A stretch of 64,000 bases of DNA. Origin: JAWMQL01 sp033283165. GTDB taxonomy: Bacteria; Pseudomonadota; Gammaproteobacteria; Pseudomonadales; Halieaceae. Below are positions 32,055 through 41,139 of this stretch, piece by piece (positions within the stretch are counted from its first letter, which is position 1; the number at the start of each line of letters is the position of its first letter). The stretch is taken from the NCBI GenBank assembly GCA_033283165.1, contig JAWMQL010000002.1, positions 744,001 to 808,000 on the forward strand. Direction: 5' to 3'. Below the pieces are notes generated by a model. It made no database searches. It saw only the letters and a program-made list of their open reading frames with translations, and was not told the DNA's origin. The position numbers and the translations under genes are program-made.

Positions 32055-35012
32055 TCAGAACTGGTAGCGCAACCCAATGCTGTATCGAGCACCGTTCTGG
32101 ATAGCACCGATCACCATATTGCCGTCGCGGCTGTACTGTCGCTGGGTTTCGTCAGTGATATTGATACCCTCGGCCAGGAGAGTCAGCGAGTCATTGACCT
32201 CGTAGCTCACGTTGACATCCCACTGACCGTAGTCTTCAGTATAGATCGGGTTGCGCTCGTTGTTACCATCGAGGGTATCATTCAGGAAATCGTCCCGCCA
32301 ATTGTAGGCAATACGCGCCTGCCAGCCGTGCTTGTCATAAAACGCGATCAGGTTATAGGAGTCACTGAGGCCGAGCAGGGCAAACTGGTTTTCGATTCCT
32401 TCACCCTTGTTGCTGTTGAAGTTATCGTACTCCACGTCGCCATCAACGGTCGTATAGTTGGCAATCACGCCAAAGCCCGACTCACCAAACATGTGTTGCA
32501 GGGCGATTTCCCAACCATCGATGGTGGCCTCTTCGACATTTACCGGCGTTATCAGCGAGAATACCGTGGACGGGTCGCCCTGGGCCGCGTCACCCACGAC
32601 CGGTGCGCCGTACAGCGACTCCATGTAGGCTCTCACCTGGGCGGCATCCGTCGTACCCAGTGTTGCCACTGCATCGTCATATCGTGGTCCCTGAGCCGGA
32701 TGGGGCAGCTCAAAAGCCGTGGTATTGACCGTGGTGTTGCCAATGAAGTTCTCCACGTTCTTGCGGTAGTAACCTACGGACACGTAGCTGCCCTCGTCGT
32801 AATACCACTCCCCTGAGAAGTCAAAGTTGGTTGACTCGAAGGGATCAAGGCCCGGATTACCGCTGTTTCCCGTGCCGCCATTGAAGCGCACCGGGTTGTT
32901 TATGGTAACGCCACCCTGCAGGTCCTCGTAGAGCGCACGGGTGATGGTGACGCTGGATGAGGCCCGCAGGACGACGTTCTCCACCACCTCGATATCGAAA
33001 TCAATATTCGGCAGCCAGTTGTCGTAGCCTCCCTTCTGGGTCGAGAAGCCTGACTCGGTAAAGTTGGCGGAGAATTCGTTGTCGGCTACCCACGCGATCT
33101 CCGAGTACAGCGGCACCAGGGACTCGGACTCAACATCGGTATCTTCCCAGCGCAATCCCACGGTCAGGTGCATTGGCATGGGGGCGTCTTCCCAGGCGAA
33201 ATTCACCTGGGCGTAAACAGCCGTTTGTTGCTCTTCAACGCTACGATCGGTCGAAAAGACGGGATCTGCACACAGAACGGTACCGCAGGGACTGAGCACT
33301 TCACCATTGGCGCTCGCTATGGCAGCAATGGCATTACGCATGCCGTCGAAGTCGGCTTCATAATAGAAAGGTTCGAGCGCATCGCTGGAGGACCCGGAAA
33401 ATTCGTCGAACTCGGCGCCCAGCCGCTGACGCTGGAAAATGCTGTCATCGTACTGTGATGCATCGCCGTAGCCCCCCCAGGTATCGCGCTGCGCGACCGA
33501 GAACGCAGACCGGTTGGTGGAATCGACGACAGACACGCCAAAATTGATGCTTTTCACGACCGAGTCGTCGAACTGGAATACACCTTCCAGTCTTGCCTGC
33601 TCTATTTCATGCTTCATATAACTGTTGCGGAAGCTGGTGCCGGAAGTGCGCATCTTGCTCGGGTCCATACCCTGTCCGTCGATGTAACCAAAGCTGGTCA
33701 GGGGCAGATCACCGCTGTAATCGACTGTGGTCAGGTTACGATTGAACTGCACTCCGGAAATGATATTGTGCGAACCCCGGCTGTCTTTCGGACCGTTCTC
33801 CGCTTCCGAATCATGGTAGTCGAAAGCCAGTTTCAAGCGATCGGTTGCCCACCACTCGAGGTTGAAGCCCAGGGACTTGTTCTCGTTTTTACGACCGAAA
33901 TCTCCCGCGCCGAAGGTAATATCTTCTCCCGTGTTGTCGGAATAAATTACCGGAGCCACCACCGCGCCGTTACCCGAGCCCTGGGTAAACTCACCCGAAA
34001 CCGGGTTGCCATTGAACCAGGCTCCCATGTCCTGGTTCTGTTGTTCAATGTCCAGTTCGGAATAGGTGTAGTCCAGCGTGGCCGTCAGATTCTGCGTGGG
34101 CGCCCACTGCAGGGCCAACTGGGCGTTAATACGCTCGCGCTGGATCTGGGAGAACTGGTAATTGATGTTGCGTGGCACGGAGTAGACATCCCCGGGCTGT
34201 GGCGCGTTGACAAAGGTGTCCGAGTCCGGAGCAATCGAACCCCAGTCGCCCTGGCCACCGGGGATGGTATACCAGCCCGAGGAAGTCTGCGCCTTGGTGT
34301 AGCCGCTGTCGCGCTCGGAGTAGCTACCCGTCAACGCCACGCCAAACTTGTCGTCGGCAAATGTCTGGGCGTAAATGCCGGAGATTTCCGGCGTCCAGTC
34401 ATCGCCATTTTCATTGGTCGTATCGGTATGCGCCTTGGCGCCAAAATTGAGGACGGGCTCACGTATTTCCAGTGGGCGAATGGTCTTGATATTGATAACC
34501 GAGCCGATACCACCGGTGGGGAGGTCGGCGCGACCGGTCTTGTAGATTTCAACCCCGGCAACGCTCTCTGCTGCGAGGTTGGCGAAGTCATAAGAGCGGG
34601 ACGCCGATACCGTGGTGTCTTCAATGTTCGCCGAGGGCATCTGGCGACCGTTGAGCGTGATCACGTTGTAGTCCGGCCCGAAGCCCCGGACCGTGACCCT
34701 GCTGCCCTCGCCATTGACCCGGTCAATGGACACACCGGTGACCCTTTGCAGGGATTCAGCCAGGTTGGTGTCGGGCATTTTGCCGATGTCCTCTGCGGAG
34801 ATCGCATCGACCACACCCTGTGAATCGCGCTTGATGTCCATGGAGCGCTGGTAACCGGCACGTATGCCAGTGACAATCACTTCCTCAAGAATCATGGGGC
34901 TATCGCTGCCTGCAGGTACTTCCTGCGACCAGGCCAGTCCCGCGCCGCCCAGGAGTGAACAGGAGGCAATCGCACTGGCCATCAGTCTTTTTTGGAATGG
35001 AATCGTAGTCAT
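32055..35012 (-). CDS. TonB-dependent outer-membrane receptor (Xanthomonas/Caulobacter type), probably oligosaccharide-specific
   Basis: 985 residues from the ATG at 35010-35012, with GGAG 9 nt upstream; a TTG one codon earlier is possible. A signal peptide (to about residue 30) is followed by ILEEVIVTGIRAGYQRSMDIK as the TonB-box region. The plug domain contains VVDAISAEDIGKMPDTNLAESLQ, VTVRGFGPDYNVITLNGRQ and LPTGGIGSVINIKTIRP. The remainder is a 22-strand barrel ending in SIGLRYQF with a terminal phenylalanine, as required for outer-membrane insertion. The plug signature is that of the TonB-Xanth-Caul subfamily, many members of which import plant or algal glycans. With GH16 and GH3 nearby, beta-glucan oligosaccharides are the likely cargo. 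It is divergent from the GH3 operon. Confidence 0.94.
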   Translation of the reverse strand: MTTIPFQKRLMASAIASCSLLGGAGLAWSQEVPAGSDSPMILEEVIVTGIRAGYQRSMDIKRDSQGVVDAISAEDIGKMPDTNLAESLQRVTGVSIDRVNGEGSRVTVRGFGPDYNVITLNGRQMPSANIEDTTVSASRSYDFANLAAESVAGVEIYKTGRADLPTGGIGSVINIKTIRPLEIREPVLNFGAKAHTDTTNENGDDWTPEISGIYAQTFADDKFGVALTGSYSERDSGYTKAQTSSGWYTIPGGQGDWGSIAPDSDTFVNAPQPGDVYSVPRNINYQFSQIQRERINAQLALQWAPTQNLTATLDYTYSELDIEQQNQDMGAWFNGNPVSGEFTQGSGNGAVVAPVIYSDNTGEDITFGAGDFGRKNENKSLGFNLEWWATDRLKLAFDYHDSEAENGPKDSRGSHNIISGVQFNRNLTTVDYSGDLPLTSFGYIDGQGMDPSKMRTSGTSFRNSYMKHEIEQARLEGVFQFDDSVVKSINFGVSVVDSTNRSAFSVAQRDTWGGYGDASQYDDSIFQRQRLGAEFDEFSGSSSDALEPFYYEADFDGMRNAIAAIASANGEVLSPCGTVLCADPVFSTDRSVEEQQTAVYAQVNFAWEDAPMPMHLTVGLRWEDTDVESESLVPLYSEIAWVADNEFSANFTESGFSTQKGGYDNWLPNIDFDIEVVENVVLRASSSVTITRALYEDLQGGVTINNPVRFNGGTGNSGNPGLDPFESTNFDFSGEWYYDEGSYVSVGYYRKNVENFIGNTTVNTTAFELPHPAQGPRYDDAVATLGTTDAAQVRAYMESLYGAPVVGDAAQGDPSTVFSLITPVNVEEATIDGWEIALQHMFGESGFGVIANYTTVDGDVEYDNFNSNKGEGIENQFALLGLSDSYNLIAFYDKHGWQARIAYNWRDDFLNDTLDGNNERNPIYTEDYGQWDVNVSYEVNDSLTLLAEGINITDETQRQYSRDGNMVIGAIQNGARYSIGLRYQF

Positions 35013-35051
35013 CAATGTATCTCCGGAATATGGGTTTTATATTTATCCCAA

Positions 35052-35089
35052 GCCGCCGTCAGCAGTCATTCTGGCCTTTTCACGGCGGC
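35052..35089. promoter_or_regulatory. Inverted repeat in the receptor upstream region
   Basis: Arms gccgccgt (35052-35059) and acggcggc (35082-35089) are exact complements 22 bp apart, 40-75 bp before the receptor start. It could be an operator or fold as a hairpin in the 5' leader. Confidence 0.4.
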
Positions 35090-35153
35090 AATTTCTAGTC
35101 GCAGCGCTACCATCACAAATGTGTTCACGGTAGTCCATCGATATCCGACAAAG

Positions 35154-35179
35154 CGGACTGACGGTGAGATGACGTGGAA
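35154..35179 (-). promoter_or_regulatory. Candidate shared regulatory element upstream of the TonB receptor
   Basis: The plus strand reads cggactgacggtgag, followed by tggaa. It matches 13 of 15 positions, plus the trailing tggaa, with the element at 24028 upstream of GH16. The orientation to the gene is the same. It lies about 145 bp upstream of the receptor start. Confidence 0.3.
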
Positions 35180-35244
35180 ATCTGCGGCTGGCTGATCGCC
35201 TCGACGCCCTGCTTAACGCCTTGTCATCCCACAGCAATAAATGT

Positions 35245-35272
35245 TGGTCCAGTTCGTCCCAGAACTGGTCCA
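35245..35272. promoter_or_regulatory. 11-bp inverted repeat, candidate operator
   Basis: Arms tggtccagttc (35245-35255) and gaactggtcca (35262-35272) pair at 10 of 11 positions around a 6-bp centre (gtccca). The position, in the middle of the divergent region and about 145 bp before the GH3 start, fits a dimeric regulator site; no regulator gene of LacI or GntR type is in the window. Confidence 0.5.
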
Positions 35273-35415
35273 CTTTGGCGAATTTGCATGGTTTGAACAG
35301 TCACTTTGCCCGAACATAGGCTGGCAAATTGACTGACCTGTACCCGACACAAAGGGAACGGGTGATGCAGCGCCCGGGTGTCAGCGATCGGGCGAGTGAA
35401 CGGAGCGACCTGGAT

Positions 35416-37626
35416 ATGCCGCAGCATTCATCTCTGGCAAAAAATATGAACAACATGAATAGCGTCGAAAAACAAGCTACCGCACTGCTGGAACAAATGA
35501 CCCTGGAAGAGAAGATCGGGCAGATGAGCCAGGTAAGCGGGGGTGGTGTGGAACTCCACGATGCGATTCGGAGCGGCCAGGTGGGTTCCGTGATCAACGA
35601 AGTGAACGTCGAGGAGGTGAACGAGCTGCAGCGAGTCGCCACACAGGAAAGCCGGCTTGGCATTCCCCTGCTTATCGGCCGCGATGTGATCCACGGATTC
35701 AAGACCATTTTCCCGATTCCGCTGGGCCAGGCCGCCAGCTGGGACCCCGAGCTCGTAGAGCGGTGCTCGACCATAGCCGCAGCCGAGGCGGCCTCCAGCG
35801 GGGTGAACTGGACGTTCGCGCCAATGATCGATATTACCCGCGACCCGCGCTGGGGCCGGATCGCGGAGAGTCTCGGGGAGGACCCTCACTTGTGCAGCGT
35901 CATGGGCGCGGCCATGGTGCGGGGATTCCAGGGCGAGGACCTGTCTGACCAGCGCTCGATCGCAGCCTGTGCCAAGCATTTTGTCGGCTATGGCGCGGTC
36001 GAGAGCGGGCTGGACTACAACACGGCGAATATCCCGGAAAATGAGCTGCGGAATGTCTACCTGCCACCTTTCAAGGCCGCCCTGGACGCCGGTGTCGCCA
36101 CGTTCATGTCATCGTTCAGCGACCTCAATGGTGTCCCTGCCACAGGTAACGAGTTCCTGCTGCGCCAGATCCTGCGCAGGGAATGGGGCTACCAGGGGTT
36201 TGTGGTCAGTGACTGGGATGCGATTCGCGAGTTGACCGTACACGGTTTCTCCGCGGACGATCGCGAGGCGGTGCGTGAAGCGACCAACGCCGGCATCAAC
36301 ATGGAAATGGCGAGCACTCTGTACCGGGATAACCTGCCGGGCCTGGTTGCTGATGGATCAATTGCCGAGGCAGACCTCGACCAGCTGGTATTCCACATCC
36401 TCAAACTCAAGTATGCACTCGGACTGTTCGATAACCCCTTCACCGATCCAGCGGCCTTCCCCGAACTGGTCAACAGCCAGCACCGGCAGACGGCCAAGGA
36501 GGCTGCCAGGCGCAGCTGCGTATTGCTGAAAAATGCAGACAACGTACTGCCTTTGAGTCGCGAGAACCTGGCCTCGATCGCGGTGATCGGGCCGCTGGCC
36601 GACGACGGATACGAGCAACTGGGCACCTGGGTATTCGACGGCGAGTCACGGCACAGTCACACCTGCCTGCAGGCGCTGTATGACCTGGTGGGCAACGACC
36701 TGGACATACGCTGGGCCCGCGGCATGCAATCGTCCCGCTGCCGGAATGACGACGGCTACGAAGAGGCGGTGCGGATCGCCGCCGCATCAGACGCCGCGAT
36801 CATGTTCATGGGGGAGGAGTCCATCCTGTCCGGAGAGGCACACTGTCGCGCAGAAATAGACCTGCCCGGCGACCAGGAGCGGTTGATCGAGCAGGTCGCC
36901 GCCACCGGCACACCCGTGATACTGGTCGTGCTGGCCGGGCGCCCGCTCACCCTGGGGCGGATTCTGGACAAGGTGGCGGCCGTGCTGTTCGCCTGGCACC
37001 CCGGCACGATGGGCGGGCCCGCCATCGCCGAGCTTGTCTTTGGTGAAGAATCACCCTCCGGCAAGTTGCCGGTGACCTTCCCGCGGATGGTGGGCCAGGT
37101 GCCCATTTACTATTCGCGCAAGAACACGGGAAGGCCAGCCAGCCACGATTCGATCACCCACATCGACGAAATCGACGGCAAGGCGGCACAGACCTCTCTC
37201 GGCATGTCGGCCTTCCATCTCGATGCGGGCTTTACACCCCAGTTTCCGTTCGGTTTCGGGCTATCCTATTCCCGCTTCGAATACAGCGACATAGATCGCT
37301 CGGCCGACCAGATAGCGCCGGGGGACACCATCACCCTCTCGGCGGTCCTGCACAACCGCGGCGATTGGGATGCCGAAGAAGTGGTACAGCTGTACGTCCG
37401 TGACCTCGTGGGCAACGTGACGCGGCCCGTAAGAGAGCTGAAAGGCTTCAAACGAGTGAAACTCGCTGCCGGTCAGAGCACCCGGGTCGAGTTCACTTTG
37501 TGCACCGACGACCTCGCATTCCACAACCGGAATATGCAACTTGTCACCGAACCGGGCTGGTTTCATGCCTGGATTGGTGGCGACTCCAGCGCTGATCTGC
37601 AGACCGAATTCGAGATCATCCCTTGA
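35416..37626 (+). CDS. GH3 beta-glucosidase with C-terminal fibronectin III-like domain (copy 1)
   Basis: 736 residues from the ATG at 35416, with GGAG 10 nt upstream; starts from 35329 to 35455 are possible, so the first 20-30 residues are uncertain. Domains: a (beta/alpha)8 barrel (about 15-340) with NWTFAPMIDITRDPRWGRIAESLGEDP, CAKHFVGYG and nucleophile D266 in FVVSDWDAI. An alpha/beta sandwich domain (about 370-600) and a FnIII-like domain (VVQLYVRDLVGNVTRPVRELKGF, about 640-735) follow. It releases glucose from the non-reducing ends of beta-glucans. No signal peptide is visible, so it probably acts inside the cell. Its stop overlaps a possible upstream start of the sugar porter. Confidence 0.92.
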   Translation: MPQHSSLAKNMNNMNSVEKQATALLEQMTLEEKIGQMSQVSGGGVELHDAIRSGQVGSVINEVNVEEVNELQRVATQESRLGIPLLIGRDVIHGFKTIFPIPLGQAASWDPELVERCSTIAAAEAASSGVNWTFAPMIDITRDPRWGRIAESLGEDPHLCSVMGAAMVRGFQGEDLSDQRSIAACAKHFVGYGAVESGLDYNTANIPENELRNVYLPPFKAALDAGVATFMSSFSDLNGVPATGNEFLLRQILRREWGYQGFVVSDWDAIRELTVHGFSADDREAVREATNAGINMEMASTLYRDNLPGLVADGSIAEADLDQLVFHILKLKYALGLFDNPFTDPAAFPELVNSQHRQTAKEAARRSCVLLKNADNVLPLSRENLASIAVIGPLADDGYEQLGTWVFDGESRHSHTCLQALYDLVGNDLDIRWARGMQSSRCRNDDGYEEAVRIAAASDAAIMFMGEESILSGEAHCRAEIDLPGDQERLIEQVAATGTPVILVVLAGRPLTLGRILDKVAAVLFAWHPGTMGGPAIAELVFGEESPSGKLPVTFPRMVGQVPIYYSRKNTGRPASHDSITHIDEIDGKAAQTSLGMSAFHLDAGFTPQFPFGFGLSYSRFEYSDIDRSADQIAPGDTITLSAVLHNRGDWDAEEVVQLYVRDLVGNVTRPVRELKGFKRVKLAAGQSTRVEFTLCTDDLAFHNRNMQLVTEPGWFHAWIGGDSSADLQTEFEIIP

Positions 37627-37643
37627 CCGGGCGAGCCCATAGC

Positions 37644-39194
37644 ATGATCACCCGCACTGCCACGATCGCAGCGCTTGGCGGTTTCCTGATGGGCTTCGAC
37701 GCGTCGGTGATTTCCGGCGTGGTGGGCTTCATCGAGGTCGAGTTCTCCCTGAACAAGATTCAACTGGGCTGGTCGGTCGCCTCGCTGGCGCTGGCGGCCA
37801 CCTTCGCCATGCTCGCCGCGGGCCCGATCAGCGATCGCTACGGACGCAAACCCACCCTGCGCTGCGCCGCGGTCCTGTTTGCCGTTTCAGCGGTAGCGTC
37901 GGCCCTGGCGCCGACATTCACCACGCTGGTAATCGCCAGGATCATCGGCGGTATCGGGGTCGGCGCGGCCCTCATCATCGCCCCGATGTACATTGCAGAA
38001 ATTTCGCCGGCCCGTACCCGCGGGCGGCTGGTATCTATCAACCAGTTGAATATTGTCATCGGGATATCCGTGGCGTTCTTCAGCAATTACGTCATTCTCA
38101 GGCTGGGGCAGTCAGACGCCGCCTGGGCGTCGAGACTGCAACTGGAAGCCTGGAACTGGCGCTGGATGCTTGGCATTGAATTGCTGCCGGCGGCGCTTTA
38201 TTTTTTCTGCCTTTCCCATGTTCCGGAAAGTCCCCGCTGGCTCGCCATGCACCGGCAGCAGGAGGAGGCCGGCCGGGTACTGGCCCTTTTCAATGACAGG
38301 GCAGGGGCTCTGGCTGAACTGGCCGCCATCAACGCATCCCTGGCGTCATCCGCCGCCAGGCCGCTGGGGGAATTCAGGGAACTGCTCGACCCGGCACTGC
38401 GCAAGGTCATGACAATCGGTGTTGTCATCGCCATCGTGCAGCAGATCACCGGTATAAACTCGGTGTTCTTCTACGCGCCGATGATTTTCGAGCAGTCGGG
38501 CATAGGCACCGATGCGGCATTCATGCAGGCGGTCCTGGTGGGTTTGACCAACCTGGTTTTCACCCTGCTGGCGATGACATTGATTGACCGGCTGGGTCGC
38601 AAACCGCTGTTGATCTTTGGCGTCACAGGTATCGCGGCCTGTATGTTCCTGCTCAGCTGGGGGTTCAGTCAGGCGACTTACTCCTTGCAGGGCGCCGCTA
38701 TCGCCACGCTGCCAGCAGCGCTGGACACCGCGGCACTGGTACCGCTGCAGGACCGGACATTCGAATCAGACCTGGCATTTGTGGCGGCGCTCACGGAGGT
38801 CCTCGGTCCACAGGAATTTCAGCGCTTCGAGTCCGATTTGCTGCGCGCTGCCATCAACATCCAGCCGGGGCTTATTCTGGCCGGCATACTCGGTTTCGTC
38901 GCGAGTTTCGCAGTTTCAATCGGCCCGGTCATGTGGGTGCTTTTTTCAGAATTGTTTCCCAACAGGGTCAGGGCTGTGGCCATTTCCTTTGTCGGACTGG
39001 TGAACTCCGGGGTCAGCTTCCTGGTTCAGCTGCTATTCCCCTGGCAGCTTGCCAACCTCGGAAACACCACCACCTTTCTGATCTACGGCGTATTCGCTGC
39101 ACTGGGGCTGGTCATGATCATGCGCCTGTTACCGGAAACCCGGGGCAGGACACTGGAAGAACTGGAGAACCGCCTTGCCAGCCCCGGGATTTGA
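37644..39194 (+). CDS. MFS sugar porter (glucose/galactose-type symporter)
   Basis: 516 residues from the ATG at 37644; a TTG at 37623 overlapping the GH3 stop is an alternative. Twelve TM helices with sugar-porter signatures: GGFLMGFDASVISG in TM1, GPISDRYGRKP after TM2, PESPRWLAMHR after TM6, QQITGINSVFFYAP in TM7, and VLFSELFPNRVRA with PETRGRTLEELE near the end. An unusually long loop before TM10 (about residues 350-405) explains the extra length over the common 460-480. It would take glucose or a similar sugar across the inner membrane with protons. It is second in the GH3-MFS-GH3-glk series. Confidence 0.9.
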   Translation: MITRTATIAALGGFLMGFDASVISGVVGFIEVEFSLNKIQLGWSVASLALAATFAMLAAGPISDRYGRKPTLRCAAVLFAVSAVASALAPTFTTLVIARIIGGIGVGAALIIAPMYIAEISPARTRGRLVSINQLNIVIGISVAFFSNYVILRLGQSDAAWASRLQLEAWNWRWMLGIELLPAALYFFCLSHVPESPRWLAMHRQQEEAGRVLALFNDRAGALAELAAINASLASSAARPLGEFRELLDPALRKVMTIGVVIAIVQQITGINSVFFYAPMIFEQSGIGTDAAFMQAVLVGLTNLVFTLLAMTLIDRLGRKPLLIFGVTGIAACMFLLSWGFSQATYSLQGAAIATLPAALDTAALVPLQDRTFESDLAFVAALTEVLGPQEFQRFESDLLRAAINIQPGLILAGILGFVASFAVSIGPVMWVLFSELFPNRVRAVAISFVGLVNSGVSFLVQLLFPWQLANLGNTTTFLIYGVFAALGLVMIMRLLPETRGRTLEELENRLASPGI

Positions 39195-39216
39195 ATCCCT
39201 GGCGGCAAAGAACTTC

Positions 39217-39232
39217 TTGAATTTTATTGAAT
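39217..39232 (+). promoter_or_regulatory. AT-rich repeat upstream of the second GH3 gene, possible promoter part
   Basis: TTGAAT occurs twice, at 39217 and 39227, in an unusually AT-rich stretch (39210-39245) between the sugar porter stop and the GH3 start. Either copy could serve as a -35 element, but no convincing -10 was found, so an internal promoter is only a possibility. Confidence 0.3.
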
Positions 39233-39258
39233 TTACGCTTAGTTAACGGTACACAAAC

Positions 39259-41115
39259 ATGAATCTGGAAATTTCACCCCCTGGTAGCTGGTCTCTGATG
39301 GATTCCGAAATCGAACAGAAAATCGATGCGCTGATGAGCAGGATGACGCTCGCCCAGAAAATCGGCCAGATGGTCCAGACGGAGCGGATGGCGATCGAGC
39401 CAGGTGAGGTGAAACAGTATCACATTGGCTCCATACTCAGTGGCGGCGGCTCCTGCCCGGGGGAAAACCAGGTCAGCGACTGGGTAGACATGAATGACGC
39501 CTACTGGATGGCCTCGATGGAGGAGGATGACGAACATCTGGCGATACCGACGCTGTACGGTGTCGATGCGGTTCATGGCAACAACAACGTCAGTGGGGCA
39601 ACCATCTTCCCGCACAATATCGGCCTGGGCGCCGCAAGGAATCCGCAACTCCTCGAGCGCATTGCGGAAGTCACCGCCCGCGAGATTCTCGCCACAGGCG
39701 TCGACTGGACCTTCGCCCCCACGCTGGCCGTGGCGCGGAACAGTCAGTGGGGTCGCACCTACGAGAGTTACGCCGAGCATCCCGAGATTGTGTGCTCGTA
39801 TTCAGGGGCCTTCGTGCGCGGACTGCAGGGCGACCTCGGAGAGAACTCGGTCGTGTCCTGCGTCAAACACTGGGTGGGAGATGGCGGCACCACAGAGGGT
39901 ATTGACCAGGGCGACACCAGGATCAGCGAAACAGAGCTGGAGCAACTGCACATAGCACCGTATTACCCGGCGATAGACAATGGGGCACTTACGGTGATGG
40001 CGTCCTTCAACAGCTGGAACGGCGACAAATGCCACGGCCACAGATACCTGCTGAGCTACGTGCTGAAGGATCGGATGGGTTTCAACGGCTTCATCATTTC
40101 AGACTGGGACGGCATCGATTACCTGTCCGAGAGCTATTTTGACGCGGTCGCGATGGGGGTAAACGCCGGCATCGACATGTTCATGGTGTCGGAGCACTGG
40201 CGCCCGTTCATCGATCATCTGACCCATCATGTCGTACAGGGCACCGTGGCGATGACCCGGATCGATGATGCAGTGCGCCGAATACTGCGCGTAAAGTTCG
40301 CCTTCGGCCTTTTCGAGAAGCCGAGGCCCAGCGCGCGTCGCTGGTCAAATGACGCCAGCTTTGGCAGCCAGGCACACCGGGAGGTTGCGCGGGAGGCAGT
40401 ACGCAAGTCACTGGTGCTATTGAAGAACGACCGGAACATCCTGCCACTGTCAAGACAGCAACGGATCCTGGTGGCAGGGAAAAATGCCGACAATGTCGGG
40501 CACCAATGTGGCGGATTCACCGTGGCGTGGCAGGGGACTTCCGGCAACGAGTTTGTCGTCGGCGGCACCTCCATCTGGGAAGGTATTCGCGAGTTCGCGC
40601 CTGACGCCGTCATGAGCGCCGGCGGGCGCGGAGAGGACGCGGACCCTTCGATCCACGATGTGGCCGTGGTTGTTATCGGCGAGAAGCCCTACGCGGAGGG
40701 AATGGGAGACATACGCACGGGAGACGATGTGATTGTCCAGGCGGGTTCGCAAATAAAGGGCCTGCTCAAGGTTCTCGAGCCCTATGGCGACAGCCTTGTG
40801 CTTGCCGACCTGCACCCGGAGGATATCGAGACGATCACCAACATCGCGTCCCGCGGTGTACCCGTCGTCACCGTGATGATCTCCGGCCGCCCGCTGGTTA
40901 CCCGGCGCGAGATCGATGCGTCAACTGCGTTCGTGGCCGCCTGGCTGCCGGGATCAGAGGGCCAGGGCGTCGCGGACGTCCTGTTCGGGGACTTCGATTT
41001 CAGCGGCAGGCTGTCTTTCTCCTGGCCCAGGGACACCGGGGCAAGAGCCAATATCGGCGATTCGGGCCACGACCCCCTGTACCCCTACGGTTACGGTCTC
41101 GAGTACGGGTCCTAG
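39259..41115 (+). CDS. GH3 exo-beta-glucanase / beta-glucosidase (copy 2)
   Basis: 618 residues, the shorter two-domain type without an FnIII domain. The barrel includes EIEQKIDALMSRMTLAQKIGQMVQ, DWTFAPTLAVARNSQWGRTYESYAE, CVKHWVGDGGT and nucleophile D282 in FIISDWDGI. The second domain carries VVVIGEKPYAEGMGD, the loop that usually supplies the acid/base glutamate of barley-exohydrolase-like enzymes, and DFDFSGRLSFSWPR near the end. This subtype is close to glucan 1,3/1,4-beta exohydrolases. No signal peptide is visible although many homologues are exported, so a cytoplasmic site is inferred. The two GH3 copies differ enough to suggest different linkage or chain-length preferences. Confidence 0.9.
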   Translation: MNLEISPPGSWSLMDSEIEQKIDALMSRMTLAQKIGQMVQTERMAIEPGEVKQYHIGSILSGGGSCPGENQVSDWVDMNDAYWMASMEEDDEHLAIPTLYGVDAVHGNNNVSGATIFPHNIGLGAARNPQLLERIAEVTAREILATGVDWTFAPTLAVARNSQWGRTYESYAEHPEIVCSYSGAFVRGLQGDLGENSVVSCVKHWVGDGGTTEGIDQGDTRISETELEQLHIAPYYPAIDNGALTVMASFNSWNGDKCHGHRYLLSYVLKDRMGFNGFIISDWDGIDYLSESYFDAVAMGVNAGIDMFMVSEHWRPFIDHLTHHVVQGTVAMTRIDDAVRRILRVKFAFGLFEKPRPSARRWSNDASFGSQAHREVAREAVRKSLVLLKNDRNILPLSRQQRILVAGKNADNVGHQCGGFTVAWQGTSGNEFVVGGTSIWEGIREFAPDAVMSAGGRGEDADPSIHDVAVVVIGEKPYAEGMGDIRTGDDVIVQAGSQIKGLLKVLEPYGDSLVLADLHPEDIETITNIASRGVPVVTVMISGRPLVTRREIDASTAFVAAWLPGSEGQGVADVLFGDFDFSGRLSFSWPRDTGARANIGDSGHDPLYPYGYGLEYGS

Positions 41116-41139
41116 GACTGCGGCAGCAGGACCAGCACG

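Larger units (their letters stand above)
35013..35415. other. 403-bp divergent control region between the TonB receptor and the GH3 operon
   Basis: No credible gene was found; a 76-codon minus-strand frame at 35043-35273 looks accidental. The region is less GC-rich than its flanks. It holds an 8-bp inverted repeat around the likely receptor 5' region (35052-35089), a candidate element shared with the GH16 promoter (35154-35179), and a compact inverted repeat (35245-35272). Both operons must start here, but no clear -35/-10 pair could be assigned to either. Confidence 0.7.

Noticed and set aside
35110..35130. CRP binding site near atcacaaatgtgttcacg
   Set aside because: The half-sites do not have the tgtga-N6-tcaca spacing; resemblance is only to the sequence content.
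35043..35273. Possible 76-residue minus-strand gene in the divergent control region
   Set aside because: GTG start without a ribosome-binding site; it covers the inverted repeat and has no family-like sequence, so it was treated as non-coding.
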